This document shows, in pieces, positions 1-7,885 of a stretch of DNA of 8,583 nucleotides (within the stretch, counting starts at the first letter, position 1; the number at the start of each line of letters is the position of its first letter). The notes under the pieces are model-generated. The model made no database searches, was not told the origin of the DNA, and saw only the letters and a list, made by a program, of their open reading frames with translations. The DNA is from Ruminococcaceae bacterium UBA3710 (GTDB lineage: Bacteria > Bacillota > Clostridia > Oscillospirales > Acutalibacteraceae): positions 1 through 8,583 of the forward strand of contig DFHZ01000134.1 of assembly GCA_002371985.1 (NCBI GenBank), in the 5' to 3' direction. A program made the translations under genes and the position numbers.

Positions 1-1775
1 CCGATCTTAAAGTCGGCGTATTCTTCGACGGCAAGCTTTATAACGGCAAGTATCTTACCGTTAAGGATGTCGCAAAGAATGAGCTTGCGAAGAATCTTGC
101 CTTCTATGTTCAAAATGATGCTCAGTATACAATTCGTTCGGTTGGAAAAGTCTGTTTTGCCGAAAGAACTCCTGCAGATCGCACAAATATAACACTTATG
201 GATGCCGGAGTGATGGATGTACACAATAATGCTTTTGCGGGAAATTTTGAACTCAATACGCTAGATGGAACGCTCTTCAGTACAATGATAAAATACGGTG
301 CTGACGGTTCGAGATTGCATCTTGGGTTTGGGGACTCTGACCTTAACTTCGGCGGAATATCTTTCCGTTTGTCGGGCAATAATTTAGCAGTCAGCAACGA
401 GTATGCAGGCTCTGATAAAACCGGATACGGCGTACTTAAAACAATGCCGTTTTCGCTGGTTCTGCTTAATCCCAAAACGGCAGGAATTGATACATTCAAG
501 GATACGGAGTTCCTTTTGCAGGTAAGCATCAATTTCGTAGATCATGACGGTGGCGGAAAGAATGACGATATAAAGCTGGGTGTATTTATTAACGAATTGT
601 TATACAACAATATGTATTTCTACATTGATAATGAAGCCCAAAATCTCGGCACAAGAATTAACTTTAATTCCGGGAAAGTGGTTTCTGCCTTGTCATATAA
701 CTATGAAGGTTATTATGACGAACTAACTGCAAAACATTTTGGGATAAATGAAAAAACTGTTTCAAATACCGAATACAAAGCGGTATACGACGATAATTCA
801 TTCGATAAAACAGCAATAACTTTAAATATTAAACTTTCAAATTCAAGCGGTAATGAATTGAATTTCGGCGGTGATTCCGGCGTTTCTTTAAAGCAGGTAT
901 CAGCCGATAAAATTACAGTTTATTATATTGACTTGAACGGTAATCGAAAAGAAATCGGCGAATTGAGTGCTCAAAAGGCAGGTGTCGGCAGTTTTGTCGG
1001 CAATAAACTAAAATGGCGGTTCGCCTTCAGAATTACTCCGACGAGTGAAAATACAGCATATCTTAAACTCGGCGTATATATTGACGGTAAACTGTATAAC
1101 GGCAGTTTCTTCATTCTCGACGGCGTCGATACCGCTTCTTTTAAACGCAGTATAACAATAAAAGCCAAAAACGGAACAGTACAGTTATCAAATGTAAAAT
1201 ATGAAGAATTAACCCTAAAAGATTTCTCCATAAAAAATACCGCCGTTACGGAAATTGCTAAAAAAGACTATCGGATCGAGAATTACTGCGACTTAGAATC
1301 ACTTGACGCAACGGCTTTCAGTGCGGTTTGCCGTTTTCCGAAAAATGGAATGGGAAGATTTACGCTTGGTTCACCTTTCTGGTTCGGTGCGTTTATGGCA
1401 TCAACATCAGATGGCAGGATTCAGGTTGCACACTGTGATACCGATAAGACTGTCAGAAACCTTATTTACCTTGATGCAAAAACTGCCGGGTTAAATTCCT
1501 TCACTGATTCTGATATCAACATTAGATTGACATTTGATATACTTGATAATGGCAACGGTAAGGCTGATTTGAAATTAGGAATATATATAAACGGAAAACT
1601 CTATAACGGGCAGTATTATTGCGTAAGAAACATTGACGCTGCTACTCTGACAAGAAACCTCCAAATATATGCAACGGGTACTCCGTTTACGATTAAATCT
1701 TCTAAATCTACTACCGATTTATCGGTTTACGGTTTCAGCAATACCGGTTGGAAAAAACAACTTGGTGTAGGTTAA
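1..1775 (+). CDS. Modular repeat protein with LamG/ConA-like beta-sandwich modules, 5'-truncated
   Basis: The reading frame is already open at base 3 and runs without a stop through the first in-frame ATG (198) to the TAA at 1773-1775. At least 590 residues are visible and the true start lies upstream of the window. The protein consists of diverged modules of about 165-190 residues. Each carries a signature near its end of the form [DY]-[LI]-K-[LV]-G-[VI]-[FY]-[FI]-[DN]-G-K-L-Y-N-G, preceded by a K-[T]-A-G-x3-F stretch and a beta-rich segment. Alternating hydrophobic strands, many Gly/Asn/Asp turns and few Cys fit a jelly-roll carbohydrate-binding or adhesin module (LamG/concanavalin-like). 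That fold is inferred from pattern, not from a database match. The C-terminus has no LPxTG motif, hydrophobic anchor or dockerin-like repeat, so any signal peptide, catalytic domain or anchor must be N-terminal and outside the window. It is separated from the next gene by a terminator-like hairpin, so it probably belongs to another transcript. Its exact function is unknown. Confidence 0.85.
   Translation, partial: DLKVGVFFDGKLYNGKYLTVKDVAKNELAKNLAFYVQNDAQYTIRSVGKVCFAERTPADRTNITLMDAGVMDVHNNAFAGNFELNTLDGTLFSTMIKYGADGSRLHLGFGDSDLNFGGISFRLSGNNLAVSNEYAGSDKTGYGVLKTMPFSLVLLNPKTAGIDTFKDTEFLLQVSINFVDHDGGGKNDDIKLGVFINELLYNNMYFYIDNEAQNLGTRINFNSGKVVSALSYNYEGYYDELTAKHFGINEKTVSNTEYKAVYDDNSFDKTAITLNIKLSNSSGNELNFGGDSGVSLKQVSADKITVYYIDLNGNRKEIGELSAQKAGVGSFVGNKLKWRFAFRITPTSENTAYLKLGVYIDGKLYNGSFFILDGVDTASFKRSITIKAKNGTVQLSNVKYEELTLKDFSIKNTAVTEIAKKDYRIENYCDLESLDATAFSAVCRFPKNGMGRFTLGSPFWFGAFMASTSDGRIQVAHCDTDKTVRNLIYLDAKTAGLNSFTDSDINIRLTFDILDNGNGKADLKLGIYINGKLYNGQYYCVRNIDAATLTRNLQIYATGTPFTIKSSKSTTDLSVYGFSNTGWKKQLGVG
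3..1610 (+). repeat. Four copies of a 15-residue module signature (protein-level tandem repeat)
   Basis: The 15-residue signature occurs at 3-47, 567-611, 1059-1103 and 1566-1610, giving spacings of 188, 164 and 169 codons. Copies 1, 3 and 4 all keep the G-K-L-Y-N-G core. Copy 2 is the most diverged (N-E-L-L-Y-N-N). Nearby conserved elements include K-T-A-G-x3-F (about 477-497 and 1479-1500) and D-x-G-x-G-K (about 546-560 and 1545-1562). Conservation is at the protein level and the nucleotide copies have drifted, which points to old duplications kept by selection rather than recent slippage. Confidence 0.8.
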
Positions 1776-1785
1776 TAGTTTAATA

Positions 1786-1834
1786 TGTACGGAAAGCACG
1801 AGTGTATCGTGTTTTCCGTACACTTGCGATTTTT
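1786..1834 (+). terminator. Intrinsic terminator-like hairpin after the repeat protein
   Basis: Bases 1786-1801 pair with 1807-1822 in a 16-bp stem containing a single G-U pair, closed by a 5-nt loop (1802-1806). A run of five T's (1830-1834) follows after a 7-nt spacer. The structure starts 10 nt after the TAA at 1775 and is the only strong inverted repeat I see between genes. The T-run is short and slightly displaced, so termination may be partial. There is no T-run on the other side of the stem, so it should act only on + strand transcripts. It marks the boundary between the repeat-protein gene and the operon. Confidence 0.65.
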
Positions 1835-2304
1835 AATATAACTTTAAGGAAGCAAAATTATGATTTCAAAGACTTTTAAGACGGATTATGATGTAGTTGT
1901 AGTGGGCGGAGGACCTGCCGGCGTTTGTGCGGCCATTGCCGCTGCCCGTCAAGGGGTTAAAACCTTGCTTATAGAACAAAATGGTTCCTGCGGCGGTATG
2001 GCAACAGCGGGCTTGGTAGGCCCGTTTATGACCTGTTACGACGCGGCGGGAGAAACCATGATCATCCGTGGTTTGTTTGAAGAAATCGTAGAAAAAATGG
2101 TGTGGCGCGGATATGCCGTTCACCCGCGCGAAGTAATGGGCGGAACGGCGTATACATCATGGATAAAAATCGGACACGACCATGTTACCCCGTTTGAGTC
2201 AGAAGGACTTAAATTGATTTTGGATGAAATGTTGGAGGAAGCGGGGGTAACGGTTTTATACCATACTATGTTTTTGTCACCGCTTGTAGAGAATAACACT
2301 TTAA

Positions 2305-2414
2305 AATCAATCAAAGTGGCATCTAAATCCGGTGTACAAGGAAGTATCAGCAAGCATTTTTATAGATTGCACGGGGGACGGCGATGTTGCCGCCCGCTGC
2401 GGTGTACCTTTTGA
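2305..2414 (+). other. Frameshift interval in the FAD oxidoreductase gene
   Basis: The upstream reading frame stays open until TGA 2412-2414 and the downstream frame is open only after the TAA at 2302-2304, so the shift must lie in between. Protein-level sense places it at about 2331-2335. Reading S-K-S-G to 2333, then skipping one base, gives Y-K-E-V-S-A-S-I-F-I-D-C-T-G-D-G-D, which is the expected strand and flavin motif. The site contains a short GTGT run, so loss of one GT unit (leaving S-G-V-Y-K-E) explains it as well as a one-base gain. I see no homopolymer and no recognisable programmed-frameshift element. Confidence 0.85.
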
Positions 2415-3224
2415 GTACGGCAACGAGGAACTCGGACTTATACAGCCCGCAACAATGTTCTTTCATATTTCAAACGTTGATTCGGATAAACTCGAAGCGG
2501 ATATAACGGCAAATCTCGATAATTTTTACCGAAAAGACGGCGTGAATTACCGTTCCCTGCACTGGCGGGTTGCCGAAGCGAAAGCCAATCGGGATTGGAC
2601 GCTGGACAGAGTGAGCATCGGTATTTTCCGAAAGCCCCAAAAAGACGAATGGTGTGTGAACACTTCCCGTATCATGGGAGTAAATAGTACAGATTCTCGC
2701 AGTTTGACAGATGCTGAAATAGAAGGCAGACGGCAAGCAGACGAAATATTTCGTTTTTTAAAGAAATATGTACCCGGCTGTGAAGACGCTCGCCTTAATG
2801 CGACTGCTTCTTATGTGGGAATACGCGAAAGTCGGCACATCAAAGGAGAATACCGCTTAACAGCGGAAGATTTGCTCGTTGCCAAAGTGCCGGAGGACAG
2901 TGTGTTTATTGCGGCAAATTCGGTTGATGTTCATGGCAGGTTTGGGCCGAAAAGTAATGAATATGTACCCATAAACGGGCAGTATTACGGTGTGCCGTTT
3001 CGCAGCCTGATCCCTCAAAAAACAGATGGTTTGTTGGTTGCCGGCAGGTGTTTGAGCGCTGATTCTACTGCGGCGGGCGCGGTACGGGTGATGCCTCCCT
3101 GCATGGCGATGGGTCAGGCGGCAGGAGTTGCGGCGGCTATTGCCTCTAAAAGCGGAACTTCTTTAAGAAAAATTGACACAAAAATTTTAAGAAGCGAATT
3201 AAGAAAAGACGGTGTATATCTTCC

Positions 3225-3228
3225 GTGA
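3225..3228 (+). promoter_or_regulatory. GTGA stop/start overlap with weak ribosome binding site (translational coupling)
   Basis: The GTG start of the rhamnosidase gene shares bases with the TGA stop of the oxidoreductase gene. Upstream there is only a weak, distant purine patch (around 3201-3212) and no clear AGGAG. Initiation here probably depends on ribosomes finishing the oxidoreductase frame, which makes the upstream frameshift potentially polar on this gene. Confidence 0.6.
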
Positions 3229-5303
3229 GTGCAAATGTATTTAACAGTGCAAAATGGATATGGAACAAAGAAGCAGTCGGAACGGATTGCTATTGCGAAT
3301 TTGTTTTCGATGTAAATAGCGAGAATGACGGACAGTCACTGTTTAGGGTGTCCTCCGATTCAAACTATGCTCTTTATATAAACGGAAACTTCACTCAAAG
3401 CGGTCAGTATGCCGATTATCCGCATTATAAAGTTTTCGACGAAATAGATATTACAAAGAGTTTATCAAAGGGTAAGAATACTGTTTGCGTAATAGTTTGG
3501 TATTACGGCGTTAAAGCTTTCACATACAAAATAGGAAAGCCCGGCTTGATTTTTGAAATAGAACAAAACGGAAAAATCATTATATCATCCGGCGAAGATA
3601 TTTTGAGCAGAAAAAGCCGTAAATACATAAGCGGAAAAAATGAGATGATAACTCCGCAGTTAGGACTTAATTTTCATATTGACCTAACCGAAGATAATTT
3701 TGACGGGTTTACCTCAAGCATTATTTGCGATGAAATGCCCGAAAATTTCATAAAAAGGCCCGTTAAAAAGTTGAATATCGGAAATGTTAAAAAGGGAAAG
3801 ATTGTAAATCAGGGTTGTTTCTCATATATAGATAATGCCGGTGATTTCGGTGCGAAAATGCAACACTCTGCGCTTGAATTTTACAGATTAGAGGATATGA
3901 CAGAAAAGCAAACAGATGTATATTTTGCTAAAAACGGCAGAGCTGACGGTATTTATTTTATTCTCGATCTAATGTCCGAAACAACCGGATATTTGGATTT
4001 TGATATCGAGGTCTTCGGCGATTGCGATATGGAAATCGGCTGGGGAGAACACCTTGACGACGGCAGATGCCGTACTAAAATAGGCAAACGAAATTTCTCG
4101 GTGACCGTAAAACTTAAAAAAGGCGTGAACAGGTATATGAATCCTTTCCGCCGTTTTGGTTGCAGATATCTGCAGTTCTTTATCCATACAAACAAGGTTA
4201 AGGTTAATCATTTCGGTTTAAGACCGGTAACATATCCGTTAAATGTTAAAACTTATAAAAGCGGAAACCTCTTAAGGGACAATATTTATAAAGTTTGTGA
4301 AAATACGCTCATTCAGTGTATGCATGAGCATTATGAGGATTGCACATGGAGGGAGCAGTCTTTCTATACTCTTGATTCCAGAAATCAAATGCTTTGCGGA
4401 TACTATGCTTTCGGTGAGTATGATTTTCCAAAAGCAGGTCTTAAATTATTCTCAAAGGCAATAAAGGAAGACGGATTGCTTACTATTTGCAGTCCTACCG
4501 ATGAAAAACTTAAAATTCCGTCATTCTCGCTTTTCTACATATTGCAGTTAACCGAGTATTACAAGTATTCAGGCGATACCGAAACGGTAAAATTTTGCTT
4601 TGATACAGCCAAAAAGGTAATTGACACTTTTGTGAACCGTATAGATGGTACAGGATTGATACCTAACTTTGAGGGCGAGTATTATTGGAACTTTTACGAA
4701 TGGCAGCCGGGTCTTGACGGCAGTGATAAATCTGCCGATAGATATGACACCTGCCTAAGTTGTATACTCTCCATAGTTTTGGAAGCATTTTCAGAGTTAT
4801 GCACGGTTGTGAATGTTGACAGTAAGTCGTATTTGGATACAAAAAAAGCATTAAATAGGAATATTTATGATAAATTTTTTGATAAAAATTCAGGATTTTT
4901 CAAACTGTACTTAAATCAAGAGGATGACCGTGTAAGCGTCCTTGCAAATGCTTTTGCTATTTTGTGCGGAGCAATTTCTAAAGACGATGCCGAAAATATG
5001 CTCGAACTTATTTTGAGCAACGGCTCTTCTCCGGTAAAATCAAATGTTATAGAAGCGTCGCTTTCAATGGATACTTTTAGATACGAGGCATTGCTCAAAG
5101 CCGATAAAGAAAAATATAAGGATGCCATCCTTAATGAAATAGACAGAGTTTATTTTAATATGTTGAGGAATGGTGCGACTTCGTTCTGGGAAACGAAAAA
5201 AGGTGCGGACGATTTCAAATACGCCGGTTCTTTGTGCCATGGATGGAGTGCAATGCCGATATACTACTATGAAACTTTATTTTCAAAGGGAGAACAACGA
5301 TGA
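3225..5303 (+). CDS. Alpha-L-rhamnosidase-like glycoside hydrolase (GH78 family)
   Basis: This 692-residue protein probably removes terminal alpha-L-rhamnose or a similar sugar by the inverting GH78 mechanism. The N-terminus carries the AKWIW motif (residues 9-13) usual at the first beta-domain of this family, followed by beta-rich domains to about residue 340 and an (alpha/alpha)6 catalytic barrel from about 345 to 690. The acid motif is DCTWREQSFYTLD (372-384): D372, E377 as likely general acid and D384 match the conserved D-C-P-x-R-E...D spacing of GH78. E656 in SFWET is the likely base, and SLCHGWSA (669-676) supplies the usual C-terminal His. It differs from the textbook motif by Thr for Pro and Tyr381 for the GWTGD Trp, and is shorter than most GH78 enzymes. 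No signal peptide is visible, so it is probably cytoplasmic. The GTG start is favoured because the next in-frame ATG is about 140 codons in, well past the AKWIW motif. It overlaps the previous stop by 4 nt and the next start by 4 nt. Confidence 0.8.
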   Translation: MSANVFNSAKWIWNKEAVGTDCYCEFVFDVNSENDGQSLFRVSSDSNYALYINGNFTQSGQYADYPHYKVFDEIDITKSLSKGKNTVCVIVWYYGVKAFTYKIGKPGLIFEIEQNGKIIISSGEDILSRKSRKYISGKNEMITPQLGLNFHIDLTEDNFDGFTSSIICDEMPENFIKRPVKKLNIGNVKKGKIVNQGCFSYIDNAGDFGAKMQHSALEFYRLEDMTEKQTDVYFAKNGRADGIYFILDLMSETTGYLDFDIEVFGDCDMEIGWGEHLDDGRCRTKIGKRNFSVTVKLKKGVNRYMNPFRRFGCRYLQFFIHTNKVKVNHFGLRPVTYPLNVKTYKSGNLLRDNIYKVCENTLIQCMHEHYEDCTWREQSFYTLDSRNQMLCGYYAFGEYDFPKAGLKLFSKAIKEDGLLTICSPTDEKLKIPSFSLFYILQLTEYYKYSGDTETVKFCFDTAKKVIDTFVNRIDGTGLIPNFEGEYYWNFYEWQPGLDGSDKSADRYDTCLSCILSIVLEAFSELCTVVNVDSKSYLDTKKALNRNIYDKFFDKNSGFFKLYLNQEDDRVSVLANAFAILCGAISKDDAENMLELILSNGSSPVKSNVIEASLSMDTFRYEALLKADKEKYKDAILNEIDRVYFNMLRNGATSFWETKKGADDFKYAGSLCHGWSAMPIYYYETLFSKGEQR

Positions 5304-6976
5304 ACGAAGAGTATAACTACAGGTTTTTCGGTTGTATGCTTGACTGCTCACGAAATGCCGTTATGACGGTTGATTCAATTAAAAAATGGATTGATATCAG
5401 TTCAGATATCGGATATAACATGTTGATGCTTTACACAGAGGACACTTATGAAATAAAGAGTCAACCGTATTTCGGATATGGGCGGGGAAGATATTCGGTA
5501 GCCGAACTTAAAGAACTTAATTGTTATGCAAAGAGCAAGGGGATTGAACTTATACCTTGTATTCAAACTCTTGCACATCTTAATCAAATAGTCCGTTGGC
5601 CTGCGTATGCCGAGCATATCGACCAAAAAGATATACTGCTTGTAGGCGACGACGAGGTTTACAATCTCATAGAGGATATGTTTGATACGGTTTGCGATTG
5701 CTATTCTTCGGAATATATTCATGTAGGAATGGATGAAGCACACGGCCTCGGTCGTGGAAAGTATTATGATATCCACGGCGATAATAACGGCTCTCAGATA
5801 TTGATTGACCATCTTAAACGCGTTTCAGAAATAGGTAAGAAACACGGTAAAAAGCTCTGCATTTGGGCGGATATGTTTTATCGCCTTATTGCCGGGGGTA
5901 AATATAATGATTTGCCTGCCGAGATAGATAAATCCATTTGCGAGCAGATACCCGATAATGTAGAACTTGTTTATTGGGATTATTACTCCACAAATATAGA
6001 ACGATACGATAATAGGATTAAATCTCATAACCGTATTAAAGACGGTACATGGTTTGCCGGAGCATTTCGTTCGTGGTGGGGATTTGCTCCTCATAATGCT
6101 TACAGTATAAAGGCAACCGCTGCCGCCGTAACCGCCTGCAGGAACAATAATGTTAAAGATATGATGTTTACAATTTGGGGCGATGACGGCGCCGAGTGTT
6201 CAAAATTTTCTCTTTTGCCCTCTTTGTTTTATACCTCTGAACTTATTAAAGGCAACAACGATGATACCGATATAAAACTAAAGTTTGAAAAGAAATTCGG
6301 CATATCTTTTGACGATTTTATGCTTTTGGATTTGCCGTTTAGTCCGAACGGTGAGCGTGTCAGCAACGGAATTTGTGATAGAACAAGGTATAACGGCGAC
6401 GATAGTGGACTATTCAACAGCGAAAAGTATTTGCTTTATAACGATATATTTACAGGTCTTCTCGACTCAACTTTAATGGGCAATGAAAGGGAAGGCTTCA
6501 AGAAGTGTGCCGAAAAATTGCATAGACTTGAAAACAATGCAGAATGGGGATATTTATTTCGTAGTGAAGCGGCACTTTGCGAAGTGTTGAGTATAAAATG
6601 CGACTTAGGGCAAAAAACAAGGAAAGCCTATGCTTCCGGAAATAAAGTCGAGATTTCGGATCTTTTGAAAGACTATGACGAACTTCTTTATAAACTTGAC
6701 GCTTTTTATAATGCCTACCGTGAACAGTGGTATGCGGAAAACAAAGGTCAGGGATTTGAAGTTCAGGATATTCGGTTAGGCGGACTTAAACAAAGAACGG
6801 CACATTGTAAAAAGATGCTTGAAGATTATATTTCCGGTAAAACGGATAAAATAGATGAACTTGAAGAAAAATTGCTGGATTATAAAGGCAATGGAGAAGG
6901 ATTTCAAAACAAACCCGTCATGGAAAATCTTTGGGGTAGAATTGTTAGTGCTAATCTTATAGGTCAAAAATTCTGA
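5300..6976 (+). CDS. Beta-N-acetylhexosaminidase, GH20 family (GH20C-like, no signal peptide)
   Basis: This 558-residue exo-hydrolase is predicted to release terminal beta-linked GlcNAc or GalNAc by substrate-assisted catalysis. The catalytic Asp-Glu pair is D145-E146 in HVGMDEAHGLGRGKY (141-155), where D145 positions the acetamido group and E146 is the acid/base. Supporting family motifs are DCSRNA (15-20), the barrel strand ELIPCIQTLAHL (83-94), IWADMF (188-193), VYWDYY (224-229) and TIWGDDGAE (291-299), which supply the aromatic subsite -1 wall. The barrel covers about residues 5-320 and a helical C-terminal region follows. The motif style resembles the cytoplasmic GH20C type of streptococci rather than secreted chitobiases, and there is no signal peptide or N-terminal GH20b domain. 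The ATG overlaps the previous TGA (ATGA, 5300-5303), and AAAGGGAG (5285-5292) is a good ribosome binding site. Sequence alone does not separate GlcNAc from GalNAc preference. Confidence 0.88.
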   Translation: MNEEYNYRFFGCMLDCSRNAVMTVDSIKKWIDISSDIGYNMLMLYTEDTYEIKSQPYFGYGRGRYSVAELKELNCYAKSKGIELIPCIQTLAHLNQIVRWPAYAEHIDQKDILLVGDDEVYNLIEDMFDTVCDCYSSEYIHVGMDEAHGLGRGKYYDIHGDNNGSQILIDHLKRVSEIGKKHGKKLCIWADMFYRLIAGGKYNDLPAEIDKSICEQIPDNVELVYWDYYSTNIERYDNRIKSHNRIKDGTWFAGAFRSWWGFAPHNAYSIKATAAAVTACRNNNVKDMMFTIWGDDGAECSKFSLLPSLFYTSELIKGNNDDTDIKLKFEKKFGISFDDFMLLDLPFSPNGERVSNGICDRTRYNGDDSGLFNSEKYLLYNDIFTGLLDSTLMGNEREGFKKCAEKLHRLENNAEWGYLFRSEAALCEVLSIKCDLGQKTRKAYASGNKVEISDLLKDYDELLYKLDAFYNAYREQWYAENKGQGFEVQDIRLGGLKQRTAHCKKMLEDYISGKTDKIDELEEKLLDYKGNGEGFQNKPVMENLWGRIVSANLIGQKF

Positions 6977-6992
6977 CAGGAGAAACAAGACT

Positions 6993-7877
6993 ATGAAGTA
7001 TACATGTATGAGTTTTAACATACTCGGTGTTGATGAAGCAGGAAAAGACCTTTACGCACCAAGTGAGATAAGATGCGAATGTATTGCAAGATACTTAAGT
7101 GAAATGAAAACCGATATAGTCGGAATACAAGAGGCTGGAAGTCATCACAGGCTTTATAACTGGATGGAGAATCTAAGCCGCAGAATTGACGAAAACGGAG
7201 TATATGGTGTTGCCAAGATTGATGACGACGAGGAATTTACGGCTACTACTCAAACCTTTGAGGATAAAAAGGTACCTTTGAGTGTCGGACTTATCATCCT
7301 TTATAAAAATGATAAGTTTGACCTTATTGAAAGAGGTGCACACCGTTATTCTACTGACGAATTGCAGGAAAGATACTTTCAGTGGGTGCATCTGCGTGAT
7401 AAGGAAAATGATCGCGATATTTTTGTTACAAACACTCATTGGTCGATAAACTGGGATAAAAACGGCAAGGTCAGCCCCGAATGGGGAGCAATATACCGCA
7501 CAAAACAGGCAAACGAACTGCGCTCGTTTTGGGAAGAAAAGGTCGGTAACAATATTCTTTTTGCAACCGGCGATTATAACTGCCGTCAAAACAGTGAATG
7601 GGCATTACTTGCTGAAAGCGGCATTTATAAGCAGGCGGTTAATGTAGGCGATAAGGACTGGAATTTGGGCGACCATATCGACCATATCTATATAAACCCC
7701 AATGTAACATCGGTAGAGGACTTACGGTTTTTAGATTGCACATTGGACACAACTTCAGTCCAGGGACGCCATACGGGGTTATACTTTTGGTATTCAAAAG
7801 ACAAAGTCTATGATAATTTGAGATTTGACCGTATGTCTGACCATAATCCGTTGCTTTTGACCGTTAATGTTAAATAG
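6993..7877 (+). CDS. Endonuclease/exonuclease/phosphatase (EEP) superfamily hydrolase
   Basis: This 294-residue protein covers the whole EEP fold. All metal-binding and catalytic landmarks are present in order: N9 (SFNIL), E47 (GIQEA), H149 (NTHW), D194 and N196 (GDYN), D230 (IDHIYI) and the terminal D283-H284 pair (SDHNP). The superfamily cleaves phosphoester or phosphodiester bonds with a divalent metal, with substrates ranging from DNA to inositol phosphates and sphingomyelin. No signal peptide, DNA-binding extra domain or membrane segment is visible. Its place between glycosidase and SGNH genes argues for a small-molecule or glycan-linked phosphoester rather than DNA, but that is inference. 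The start is well set by AGGAG at 6978-6982, right after the GH20 stop (6974-6976), leaving a 16-nt gap. Confidence 0.85.
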   Translation: MKYTCMSFNILGVDEAGKDLYAPSEIRCECIARYLSEMKTDIVGIQEAGSHHRLYNWMENLSRRIDENGVYGVAKIDDDEEFTATTQTFEDKKVPLSVGLIILYKNDKFDLIERGAHRYSTDELQERYFQWVHLRDKENDRDIFVTNTHWSINWDKNGKVSPEWGAIYRTKQANELRSFWEEKVGNNILFATGDYNCRQNSEWALLAESGIYKQAVNVGDKDWNLGDHIDHIYINPNVTSVEDLRFLDCTLDTTSVQGRHTGLYFWYSKDKVYDNLRFDRMSDHNPLLLTVNVK

Positions 7878-7881
7878 GTGA
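7876..7881 (+). promoter_or_regulatory. Ribosome binding site overlapping the upstream stop codon
   Basis: AGGTGA shares bases with the TAG stop (7875-7877) of the EEP gene and sits 4 nt before the ATG at 7886. It decides the start of the SGNH hydrolase gene and indicates close translational linkage between the two genes. Confidence 0.65.
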
Positions 7882-7885
7882 TTTT

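Larger units (their letters stand above)
1860..3228 (+). pseudogene. FAD-dependent oxidoreductase (FAD_oxidored, PF12831-like), split by a frameshift
   Basis: Start ATG 1860 has a good ribosome binding site (AAGGA, 1846-1850). The first part (1860-2414 with its out-of-frame tail) opens with the Rossmann motif GGGPAG (residues 16-21) and an acidic residue ending the second strand (E39), followed by GSCGGMATAG, typical of FAD-binding members of this family. The second part, in the +1 frame from about 2332 to the TGA at 3226-3228, continues with IDCTGDGD, then GIRESRHIKGEY, and ends with the C-terminal flavin-binding stretch VAGRCLSADSTAAGAVR plus MAMGQAAGVAAA. Joined, the product would be about 455 residues, a normal full length, with no other damage. 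A gain of one base or loss of two near 2331-2335 explains the break. The substrate is unknown; in this context a sugar or sugar-derived compound is a guess. The gene has higher G+C than its neighbours. A sequencing or assembly error is a real alternative to true pseudogenization. Confidence 0.85.

Noticed and set aside
198..200. ATG at 198 as the true start of the repeat protein
   Set aside because: The frame is open upstream to base 3, and those codons encode another copy of the module signature (3-47). The ATG is therefore internal and the gene is 5'-truncated by the window.
1811..1859. Possible promoter (TAATAT near 1834-1839 with a weak TTTTCC about 16 nt upstream) for the operon
   Set aside because: The -35-like element lies inside the terminator stem and matches the consensus poorly. 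AT-rich spacers give such matches by chance. A promoter must exist here or further upstream, but I cannot place it.
2305..2414. Programmed +1 ribosomal frameshift in the oxidoreductase gene
   Set aside because: There is no slippery heptamer, no internal Shine-Dalgarno-like stimulator at the right distance and no in-frame stop at the shift point as in prfB. Mutation or sequence error is simpler.
1605..2987. Shared 14-nt word (1605-1618 and 2974-2987) in the repeat protein and the oxidoreductase gene
   Set aside because: Both copies encode N-G-Q-Y-Y in unrelated proteins, with no extension of the match beyond the word. It is best explained as chance.
7173..7589. Minus-strand open frame of 138 codons opposite the EEP gene
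   Set aside because: It lies wholly within a gene with intact catalytic motifs, has no ribosome binding site context or recognisable domain, and is explained by codon bias of the + strand gene. The same applies to the minus-strand frames at 122-532 and 5402-5812.
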